NCBI GenBank assembly: GCA_934500865.1 | Contig: CAKSUD010000087.1 | Span: forward strand, 1-5,314 | DNA length: 5,314 bases | Source: an uncultured Clostridia bacterium | GTDB lineage: Bacteria; Bacillota; Clostridia; TANB77; RGIG9151 | Direction of reading: 5' to 3' | Shown: one piece after another, positions 1 through 5,314 of the stretch | Layout: each line of letters opens with the position of its first letter | Position numbering within the stretch: position 1 is the stretch's first letter | Position numbers and translations under genes: made by a program | The notes under the pieces: generated by a model | Database searches by the model: none | Told to the model about the DNA's origin: nothing | Seen by the model: only the letters and a program-made list of their open reading frames with translations

Positions 1-78
1 GCTGAAGAGATAACTAGAAGATTACAAGCAAACGGGCATAGAGCGAAAATTTCACATAGAGATATAGGAAAAGAATAG
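1..78 (+). CDS. 3' end of an unidentified gene (last 25 codons)
   Basis: The first reading frame is open from the window edge to a TAG at 76-78 and encodes a basic, hydrophilic tail ending in RAKISHRDIGKE. The other two plus-strand frames hit stops within the first four codons. I do not recognise the family from 25 residues. The next gene starts 43 bases downstream on the same strand, and I see neither a terminator nor a convincing promoter in the gap, so the two may be co-transcribed. A chance open stretch of 26 codons cannot be excluded. Confidence 0.45.
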   Translation, partial: AEEITRRLQANGHRAKISHRDIGKE

Positions 79-109
79 CTGACTTGGGGTATGATTGCGG
101 ATTTATTCT

Positions 110-115
110 GGGGGA
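110..115 (+). promoter_or_regulatory. Ribosome binding site fixing the start of the 585-residue SLH protein
   Basis: GGGGGA lies six bases before the ATG at 122. It favours that ATG over an in-frame TTG at 95, which would add nine residues in front of an otherwise standard signal peptide. Confidence 0.7.
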
Positions 116-121
116 TTTTAT

Positions 122-1879
122 ATGAAACTTGGTAAATTTTTATTTGTGTTTATTGTTATGCTTGGAACCACTTTAGTAAATAACGCGTATGCTTTTAGTG
201 ATGTGAATAATAAGCATTGGGCTTATGACAAAATAATGTTTTTAAATTCTAAAGGGATTGTATCCGGCTTTGAGGATGGAACATTTAGACCTGATACTAC
301 TGTTACTAGAGAGCAATTTGCTACGATTTTGGTTAATACTTTAGATTTGAAAAAAAGTAAGTGGGATGAATATGCACAATTCGAGGACGTAGAGGAAAAT
401 CGATGGTCTAAAGAGAGTATAGAAATTGCAAGTAGATATATAGATGGTTTTGAAGTTGATGGTAAGGAATATTTTAAGCCGTCTGAGCCTATAAAACGTG
501 AGGATGTTGCATATGCAATAAGTTGGTTACTTGGATTATCCGGTGATTATAGTGTTTTAGATAAATTTTCTGATAAAGATTTTATTTCTGTTTATAGATC
601 AAATGGAATAGCTAATGTAGTAACGCATGAAATAATGAGTGGTAATCTTAATGGAACATTTAATCCCTTGGGGAGTCTTACTAGAGCTGAACTTGCTGCT
701 GTAATATGCAACATCATGCCAAATATAAATTCTATAAGGACAGTAGAATTAAAAAATGGTGAGTTTGTAAAATTATTTATAGTAAATGATAATGGCAAGA
801 AAATGGCAAGGGTATTCTCAAAAGATGAAAAATTATTAGATTCTTTGGATGTTGAATATGATTGGTATGGAAAACGCTTTGAATTAGAGGTTCAAGATTT
901 TAACAATGACGGCAACCCGGATTTTGTACTTCCAGGGTTCTCTAGTAAAGATAATCCTATTTCTACTATGTATACTATTTTGGAAAATGGGGATTTAAAG
1001 TTATTATTTAAGTCGGAAAATTCTGACCTTATTTTATTAAAAAAAATAGATGATAAAATGTATATTACATATGACCCTTATGCTGGTTATAACTTTTACT
1101 CATACGATGAAAATAATAATTTTTATGAATTAGGGACTTCATATATAGATAATATTATCAACGGCATAGATGAAAAAGATACTAAAGAAGATTATAAGGT
1201 TTGTGGAACATTAAAACCTTTAGAGAGTAGTGAATTTTATGAAGATGATTTATCTGAAGATGGTGATGCAGTATATGTTGGGACGACTGCTAGATATATA
1301 ACTACATCTACTTTTGATAAGGAAGCTAGAGACTATTCTGCAGCTAATTTGGAGGACATAAGTAAAGATAACTGTTGGTCTGAGGGAGTAAAGGGAGACG
1401 GCATCGGCGAAAAAATAGAGGTAATGGCAATAGAAGAGTGTGAAAAACTACTATCTTATGATAGTGATATTCTAGAGGAAATAGGAAAAGAAACGATAAG
1501 CTGGCTTTTAGGAAAGCATTATGGAGATACATCAGAGTCTAATGATATTGACTTAGATAAAATTACAAATTATTATCAGGCCCTAACTTCTATACAGATA
1601 GTTAATGGATATGCTAAGAATAATACTCTTTGGAAAAATAATAATAGAGTAAAAAAGCTTAAAATGGTTATTGATGATAAGGAAGAATATATTCTTGAAT
1701 TAGAGGATAATGATAAATTACAAGTTTTTAATTTGAATTATGAAAATTCTAATATTGGCAGACCTATCACAGCAACTTTCGAAATTTTAGAGGTATATAA
1801 TGGCGATAAATATGATGATACTGTGCTTACAACATTAAAATTAGATGTTACAAGTAATATTGACTGGGGTGGAAGATAA
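122..1879 (+). CDS. Exported SLH-domain surface protein with a putative C-terminal glycan-binding domain
   Basis: 585-residue surface protein that probably binds the secondary wall polymer and displays a carbohydrate-binding module. Residues 1-24 form a signal peptide (Lys-rich start, hydrophobic core, cleavage after NNAYA). Three SLH domains follow at about 25-74, 87-138 and 149-199; their binding motifs read TREQ, KRED and TRAE. Residues 203-390 are a beta-rich region with one DxNxDGxxxD-like loop at 259-267 (D259, N261, D263, G264, D267), like the calcium loops of FG-GAP/VCBS repeats. The C-terminal part matches, from memory, the discoidin-like NADase-type glycan-binding domain: YSAANLED (405-412), CWSEGVKGDGIGE (418-430), INGYAKN-like IVNGYAKN (493-500), NNRVKKLK (507-514), FEILEVYNGDKYDDT (553-567). 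About 50 residues (about 435-489) interrupt it. Asn, Asp, Phe and Tyr codons in the parts read mostly end in T, unlike the convergent S-layer gene. The start follows the ribosome site at 110-115. The SLH part is firm, the glycan-binding part likely, the ligand unknown. Confidence 0.9.
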   Translation: MKLGKFLFVFIVMLGTTLVNNAYAFSDVNNKHWAYDKIMFLNSKGIVSGFEDGTFRPDTTVTREQFATILVNTLDLKKSKWDEYAQFEDVEENRWSKESIEIASRYIDGFEVDGKEYFKPSEPIKREDVAYAISWLLGLSGDYSVLDKFSDKDFISVYRSNGIANVVTHEIMSGNLNGTFNPLGSLTRAELAAVICNIMPNINSIRTVELKNGEFVKLFIVNDNGKKMARVFSKDEKLLDSLDVEYDWYGKRFELEVQDFNNDGNPDFVLPGFSSKDNPISTMYTILENGDLKLLFKSENSDLILLKKIDDKMYITYDPYAGYNFYSYDENNNFYELGTSYIDNIINGIDEKDTKEDYKVCGTLKPLESSEFYEDDLSEDGDAVYVGTTARYITTSTFDKEARDYSAANLEDISKDNCWSEGVKGDGIGEKIEVMAIEECEKLLSYDSDILEEIGKETISWLLGKHYGDTSESNDIDLDKITNYYQALTSIQIVNGYAKNNTLWKNNNRVKKLKMVIDDKEEYILELEDNDKLQVFNLNYENSNIGRPITATFEILEVYNGDKYDDTVLTTLKLDVTSNIDWGGR

Positions 1880-1893
1880 ACATAAGCATTAAA

Positions 1894-1925
1894 AAAAGAC
1901 GAGCGGAGGGTTTTGCTCGTCTTTT
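1894..1925. terminator. Bidirectional rho-independent terminator between the convergent genes
   Basis: A perfect stem pairs GACGAGC (1898-1904) with GCTCGTC (1915-1921) around a 10-base loop. It is flanked by AAAA (1894-1897, part of a seven-A run from 1891) and TTTT (1922-1925). Read on either strand it is GC stem plus U-tract. It begins 14 bases after the stop of the plus-strand gene and can also stop transcription of the minus-strand S-layer gene, for which the U-run is longer. Confidence 0.9.
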
Positions 1926-1947
1926 ACTTAAGTTAATGTGTATATAT

Positions 1948-1978
1948 GTAAAGTGGGGGGCTATGCCCCCACATTTAC
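1948..1978. terminator. Second GC-rich hairpin downstream of the S-layer gene
   Basis: GTAAAGTGGGGG (1948-1959) pairs with CCCCCACATTTAC (1966-1978), giving 12 pairs with one bulged A at 1973 and a GCTATG loop. For the minus-strand gene it is the first structure after the stop, about 20 bases on. No U-run follows it on either strand, so it is a poor intrinsic terminator by itself. It may protect the 3' end of the mRNA or assist the terminator at 1894-1925. Confidence 0.6.
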
Positions 1979-1998
1979 TCTTAAGCTTTATTATATCC

Positions 1999-4893
1999 TT
2001 AATCTAATATGATAATCATTTCATATTCTGATGTGTCACCCTCTGTATTTAAGAACATAATCATTCTGCCTTCAAGGTCATTAACACTTCCCATTGCTGG
2101 TGCGTCTGGATTACTTAAGTCATATACAACTGCGTCATCTGAAATACTGATTGGGTCAATTGCATCGCCGTCTACTTTCTTGAATACTATTAAGTTTCCA
2201 AGAACTTCGTCTACGATTAATTGTTCTCTATCAGATACTCCGTCAGCGATAAATCCATCGTATTCACTGTCATCTAAGAATGCAGACATATCAATCTTAA
2301 CATCTGTTGATGCAGTTTGAACGAATTTATTATTCTTAATGTCGTATCTTACTAAGTCGCCTTCTTCACCGAATAGAACTGTGCTTATATCTGTATTAAC
2401 GTCTGCTACTTCGTAAGTTAATTCTTGTCCGTCTGTGAAGACTGTTACTTGCCATACTTTGTTGTTATTGTCGTTTGTTCCAACAGATATATCAGTTATT
2501 ACACCATACTTGTCTTGTGTTGCTTGATAGTTTGTTCCGTCATCGTTTATGATGAGGTACTTAACTATTCTTGTATTTGTGCTGTATACTGCAAGTGGTG
2601 ATGTGTTTCTTAACATATTTTCAGTTTCGTTTGCGTTGCTTACTAATGTTGACCAACCATCTACTACTTCAAGTTTATCTGCGTTTTGGTTTAAGATTAC
2701 TGTATCTTTTGTGATATAGTAAGTCTTTCCGTTTGAATCCTTGAATGATTTTGTTGAATCCTTAACAGCTTCGTTTGTGTCAGGTATTGTTAATTTAGAT
2801 AATGTTGTTGTGCTATCCATTTCTACGTTTGCAGGTGCGTTAGTTGCGTTTTCAAGTTTTGTTAAGTTTTGAACACTAATTGTTCTGCCTGAACTGTTTG
2901 TAGAGAAGCTAATGAATGTTCCCTTTGTGAATGCTGTTAGTAATTCATCTGTCCAGTCATTTCCTGAAGTCGGAGTTACCTTTACGATATTTCCGTCTTT
3001 AACTTGTTTGAATTCTTCGTCTGTATCTCCCTCTACTCTGTATGCGATTTTGTTACCGTCTTTGTCGATTATTTGAAGTCTTAAATATGGTTCGTCATTA
3101 TCGTCATACATAATGTCTGATGCTTGAGGGGTTCTTGCTACTATACCATATTGTCTTGCAAGTGTTACTTCGCTTTCGCCCATTGCAAGTACATAGTTAC
3201 CATTGCTGTCTAAGTGAAGTGAAACTTCTGAGTCAATTAAAGTTGAGATGTCTGAAGATAGAGCTTCTACTTCGTCCATGTCGTCTTCTGTTGACATCAT
3301 TGCGTTTGCACCTTGTTTATAAGTTGTACCGTTAATCTTTAATGCGTATTTACTAGAAACCTTATCTAAGTTACCTGTTACAACTTCATCAGTAACTGTG
3401 ATTAATCTAATATTTCCATCAGGGTTTTTAGCTGTCATAATAACGTTTCCAACTTCGATATCTTCTGCTTTTGCAATGCTTCCGTTCTTCATAACGATTA
3501 CATCACTGTCTTCGTCATCAATATCTTCTGTTTTGAACTTTCTTGTTCCGTTTAAGTCAACTAATGTGCTGTCTGAACGTACATTCTTTACTATGAATTG
3601 TTCGAATTCATATTTTTCACTGTTTGCAAGTGAGATATTGAATGTTCCGGCAATGCTTATTTGAAGTGAAGTTACTTTGTTAGAAGAATTTAGAAGCATA
3701 TCTGCCTTTATAATTCCATCCATATCATCAGTTAAAGTTTCAAGATAAGAAAGTTTTGTCGCTACATCATCGTTGTCAATTCCTGTGATGGCGTCTGTAA
3801 TTTCAACATTGTTGATATATAAGTCCGCATCAGAGGTTAGAGTGTACTTTGTTCCGTCTACCTTTACCTTCGCATTAGTAGAGTCGATAGTTTCTAGTTC
3901 TCCACGAGATAGTGCGTCACTTGTTGCACCGATATATGCGACACAGTTATCTTTTCCGAAGAAGATAGTTACTTCTTTTCCAAGTAATGATGATGCATCA
4001 ACGTTTTCAGGTAAGCAAACAACTATTTTGTCGTTTGTTACTTTATAAGGCTTTGTATCAGATGCTGATGTTGATGTTATTCCGAGCATGTTGGCAATGT
4101 CATCAAGTTCAATTTCAATTTGGTTAGCTTTTAGAGAATCTTTTGTTGCCGGAGTATTAGTAACTAAGATTTCTTCGAAATACTTAGCTTCCATTTTTCC
4201 GTTGTTGTTATAAACATAGTCAGGATATTTTTCTTCTAAAAGTGTTTTTCCAAGATTTCCGTAAGTGATTTCTCCTTGGTCGTTAAATCCTGTTGCACCC
4301 CACTTGTTTTGAAGAAGTGTTTCCCAAGCCATTAGGAAAACGTCTCCTCTTATTGCTTTTGCAGAACCATTAACACTTGATAATACTTTTGTTATACCAA
4401 GTTGTGAAGCCTTTGACATATAGTTAGAAGGCCAAGTTCCGCCTGATTTGTCAACAACTTGTTTTAATCCTAATGCATTAACTAACATTGTTACTGCTTC
4501 AGAATAAGAAACATTTTCGCTTGGTTTAAATGTTCCGTCCGGATATCCGGAAATAACATTTTCGTTAGCCGCAATATTAATATAACCGGTGTACCACTCG
4601 TTTGTTTTTACGTCGCTAAATCTTGTCGGAGTTTCTTTAGCTAAATCTGCGGCATCTTGCAATCCTAACACGAATGTTATAATGGTTGCAAGTTCAGCTC
4701 TTGTAATTGTATTTTCAGGCTTGAAGCTTCCGTCTTCATAACCTTTTATAGTGTTAAGAGCTGCAAGTTTAACAATTGCTTCCTCATACTTTGTTCCTTC
4801 TATATCATTTGCATAAGAGAATGCAGGAAATAGAAGTGAACATAGCATTGTAAATACAACTGCCAGTGAGATAAATTTTCTCGATTTCCACAT
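1999..4893 (-). CDS. Probable S-layer protein with N-terminal SLH anchor and beta-rich modules
   Basis: 964-residue exported protein, probably the main lattice protein of the cell surface. Residues 1-28 are a signal peptide (WKSRK start, hydrophobic core, cleavage after SYA before Asn29). SLH domains lie at about 29-78 (canonical TRAE, 64-67), 92-143 (motif changed to SYSE, 129-132) and 154-194 (degenerate, IRGD at 181-184). The remaining ~770 residues are acidic, rich in Asp, Asn, Thr and Val, and show no enzyme motif. They appear to be a run of beta modules of about 76-111 residues starting near 331, 417, 507, 583, 686, 797 and 880; several begin with G followed by hydrophobic residues and contain a DG- or NGT-type turn before a short strand. 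The mature chain has only two cysteines (293 and 317). An ATG at 4908 is in frame but overlaps the ribosome site, so the ATG at 4893 is preferred. C-ending codons are common in the stretch I counted, which suits high expression. Another large SLH wall protein is the alternative. Confidence 0.9.
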   Translation of the reverse strand: MWKSRKFISLAVVFTMLCSLLFPAFSYANDIEGTKYEEAIVKLAALNTIKGYEDGSFKPENTITRAELATIITFVLGLQDAADLAKETPTRFSDVKTNEWYTGYINIAANENVISGYPDGTFKPSENVSYSEAVTMLVNALGLKQVVDKSGGTWPSNYMSKASQLGITKVLSSVNGSAKAIRGDVFLMAWETLLQNKWGATGFNDQGEITYGNLGKTLLEEKYPDYVYNNNGKMEAKYFEEILVTNTPATKDSLKANQIEIELDDIANMLGITSTSASDTKPYKVTNDKIVVCLPENVDASSLLGKEVTIFFGKDNCVAYIGATSDALSRGELETIDSTNAKVKVDGTKYTLTSDADLYINNVEITDAITGIDNDDVATKLSYLETLTDDMDGIIKADMLLNSSNKVTSLQISIAGTFNISLANSEKYEFEQFIVKNVRSDSTLVDLNGTRKFKTEDIDDEDSDVIVMKNGSIAKAEDIEVGNVIMTAKNPDGNIRLITVTDEVVTGNLDKVSSKYALKINGTTYKQGANAMMSTEDDMDEVEALSSDISTLIDSEVSLHLDSNGNYVLAMGESEVTLARQYGIVARTPQASDIMYDDNDEPYLRLQIIDKDGNKIAYRVEGDTDEEFKQVKDGNIVKVTPTSGNDWTDELLTAFTKGTFISFSTNSSGRTISVQNLTKLENATNAPANVEMDSTTTLSKLTIPDTNEAVKDSTKSFKDSNGKTYYITKDTVILNQNADKLEVVDGWSTLVSNANETENMLRNTSPLAVYSTNTRIVKYLIINDDGTNYQATQDKYGVITDISVGTNDNNNKVWQVTVFTDGQELTYEVADVNTDISTVLFGEEGDLVRYDIKNNKFVQTASTDVKIDMSAFLDDSEYDGFIADGVSDREQLIVDEVLGNLIVFKKVDGDAIDPISISDDAVVYDLSNPDAPAMGSVNDLEGRMIMFLNTEGDTSEYEMIIILD

Positions 4894-4900
4894 TGTAATA

Positions 4901-4906
4901 CCCTCC
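4901..4906 (-). promoter_or_regulatory. Ribosome binding site of the S-layer gene
   Basis: Read on the minus strand, GGAGGG sits seven bases before the ATG at 4893. An upstream in-frame ATG (4908-4906) shares its last base with this site and has no ribosome site of its own. The true start is therefore the second ATG, giving a protein that begins MWKSRK. Confidence 0.8.
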
Positions 4907-4922
4907 ATATATAAAAGATTTT

Positions 4923-4942
4923 GTAGTGCATCTCTGCTCTAC
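4923..4942 (-). promoter_or_regulatory. 5'-terminal leader hairpin of the S-layer mRNA
   Basis: On the minus strand the leader reads GTAG-A-GCA, GAGA, TGC-A-CTAC: four plus three base pairs with one A-A mismatch, closed by a GAGA loop that fits the GNRA tetraloop class. The predicted transcription start, six to seven bases after the -10 hexamer, is about 4943, so the hairpin would start at the very 5' end of a leader of about 50 bases. Hairpins in this position stabilise messages such as the Bacillus aprE leader. That role here is inference. Confidence 0.55.
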
Positions 4943-4949
4943 GCTTTTT

Positions 4950-4978
4950 ATTCTAGCACGGGTATACACTCAAGTCTA
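4950..4978 (-). promoter_or_regulatory. Promoter of the S-layer gene, extended -10 type
   Basis: On the minus strand TAGACT (-35, 4978-4973; four of six to TTGACA) is followed after 17 bases by TAGAAT (-10, 4955-4950; five of six to TATAAT). TGC directly before the -10 gives the TGn extension. This fits the main vegetative sigma factor and places the start near 4943. I find no obvious operator; the GTATAC palindrome at 4962-4967 inside the spacer is too short to call. Confidence 0.65.
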
Positions 4979-5017
4979 TGCAAAGATTATGGATATATAG
5001 CCATTTTAAGCCAAGTA

Positions 5018-5042
5018 GGGGAGAGGGGGGAGAGAAAAGAAG
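5018..5042. other. 25-base uninterrupted purine tract between divergent promoters
   Basis: Every plus-strand base from 5018 to 5042 is G or A, including runs of four and six G. It lies about 40 bases upstream of the S-layer -35 and about 25 bases upstream of the ferredoxin -35. It does not encode anything I can recognise. It could affect DNA shape or bind a regulator, but the sequence alone does not show which. Confidence 0.5.
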
Positions 5043-5067
5043 TAAAGTGAAAAATCTATTTAAAAAG

Positions 5068-5096
5068 TTGCAATTTCTTTTAGTTTGGTTTAATAT
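5068..5096 (+). promoter_or_regulatory. Promoter of the ferredoxin gene
   Basis: TTGCAA (5068-5073) and TAATAT (5091-5096) are separated by exactly 17 bases; each matches the vegetative consensus at four of six positions. The start would be near 5103, giving a leader of about 25 bases that contains the strong AGGAGG ribosome site (5114-5119), eight bases before the ATG. Confidence 0.55.
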
Positions 5097-5127
5097 ATAT
5101 GTAGTTGAAATTTAGGAGGTGTTTTGG

Positions 5128-5298
5128 ATGGCATATAGAATTAGCGACGCTTGTATCAGCTGTGGAGCTTGTGCTGCTGAATGTCCTGTTTCTTGTATTA
5201 AAGAAGGAGACGGCCAATACGTTATTGATGAAAATACTTGTATTGAATGTGGTAACTGTGCAAATATTTGCCCAGTTGGTGCACCTTCACAAGAATAA
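5128..5298 (+). CDS. 2[4Fe-4S] clostridial-type ferredoxin
   Basis: 56-residue soluble electron carrier of the cytoplasm. In anaerobes such ferredoxins accept low-potential electrons, for example from pyruvate:ferredoxin oxidoreductase, and pass them to hydrogenases, Rnf or other reductases. Two CxxCxxCxxxCP cluster motifs are complete: Cys9, 12, 15, 19 with Pro20, and Cys38, 41, 44, 48 with Pro49. The length, the MAY start, the YVIDENTCIECG centre and the CPVGAP end are typical of the classical clostridial and peptococcal ferredoxins. An extra cysteine at 23 (CPVSCI) stands where Ala is common; it is not needed as a ligand. AGGAGG at 5114-5119 supports the start. It has its own promoter, diverges from the S-layer gene, and is probably a single-gene unit, though the window ends 16 bases after the stop, before any terminator can be seen. 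Confidence 0.96.
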   Translation: MAYRISDACISCGACAAECPVSCIKEGDGQYVIDENTCIECGNCANICPVGAPSQE

Positions 5299-5314
5299 GA
5301 GATTAAAAAGAAAA

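Noticed and set aside
90..95. TATGAT as a -10 box for the SLH protein gene
   Set aside because: There is no -35-like hexamer at 16-18 bases upstream and no TGn extension, so I do not call a promoter.
91..135. Fourteen-codon open frame (ATG at 91, TAA at 133-135) overlapping the start of the SLH protein
   Set aside because: It has no good ribosome site and no recognisable content; overlap with the next start is not enough to call a leader peptide.
2009..4048. Several plus-strand open frames of about 70-100 codons inside the S-layer gene
   Set aside because: They lie antisense to a gene with a signal peptide, SLH domains and consistent composition, and their translations show no domain features.
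4840..4842. Cys18 in the S-layer signal peptide as a lipoprotein cysteine
   Set aside because: The residues before it (T-M-L) do not fit a lipobox, and a good signal peptidase I site (SYA) lies ten residues later.
4894..4908. Upstream ATG at 4908 as the start of the S-layer protein
   Set aside because: It overlaps the GGAGGG site that serves the ATG at 4893 and would add five residues in front of a normal signal peptide.
4991..5012. AT-rich stretch with AGCC repeated (ATAGCC...AAGCC) as an operator
   Set aside because: The repeat is four bases long, without symmetry or a clear relation to either promoter.

Overview
This AT-rich window is consistent with a low-GC, anaerobic Gram-positive bacterium (Bacillota, Clostridia or Tissierellia type). 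The reasons are a short 2[4Fe-4S] clostridial-type ferredoxin, strong AGGAGG-like ribosome binding sites, and two exported proteins with S-layer homology (SLH) domains, the class of anchor that binds secondary wall polymer. A species cannot be named from sequence alone.

Layout: positions 1-78 are the 3' end of an unidentified gene. After 43 bases comes a 585-residue exported SLH protein (122-1879, +). It has three SLH domains, a middle region with one calcium-loop-like motif, and a C-terminal part that I read as a discoidin-like 'NADase-type glycan-binding' domain split by an insertion of about 50 residues. Positions 1880-1998 lie between convergent genes and hold two hairpins, one a clear bidirectional terminator. 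Positions 1999-4893 (-) encode a 964-residue exported SLH protein with a long run of beta-rich modules, probably the major S-layer protein. Positions 4894-5127 form a divergent control region: an extended -10 promoter and a 5'-terminal mRNA hairpin for the S-layer gene, a 25-base purine tract, and a separate promoter for a 56-residue ferredoxin (5128-5298, +).

How the parts work together (inference): the large minus-strand protein would form the surface lattice. The smaller plus-strand protein would use the same type of wall anchor to display a putative sugar-binding domain. The large gene uses more C-ending codons, in the stretches I read, than the smaller one and has a leader hairpin beginning near its predicted transcript start, as expected for very high expression. 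The ferredoxin is a housekeeping electron carrier and probably has no functional link to the surface genes.

I see no CRISPR array, tRNA or rRNA gene, transposase or phage gene. The parts most worth a second look are the split glycan-binding domain and the S-layer leader hairpin.
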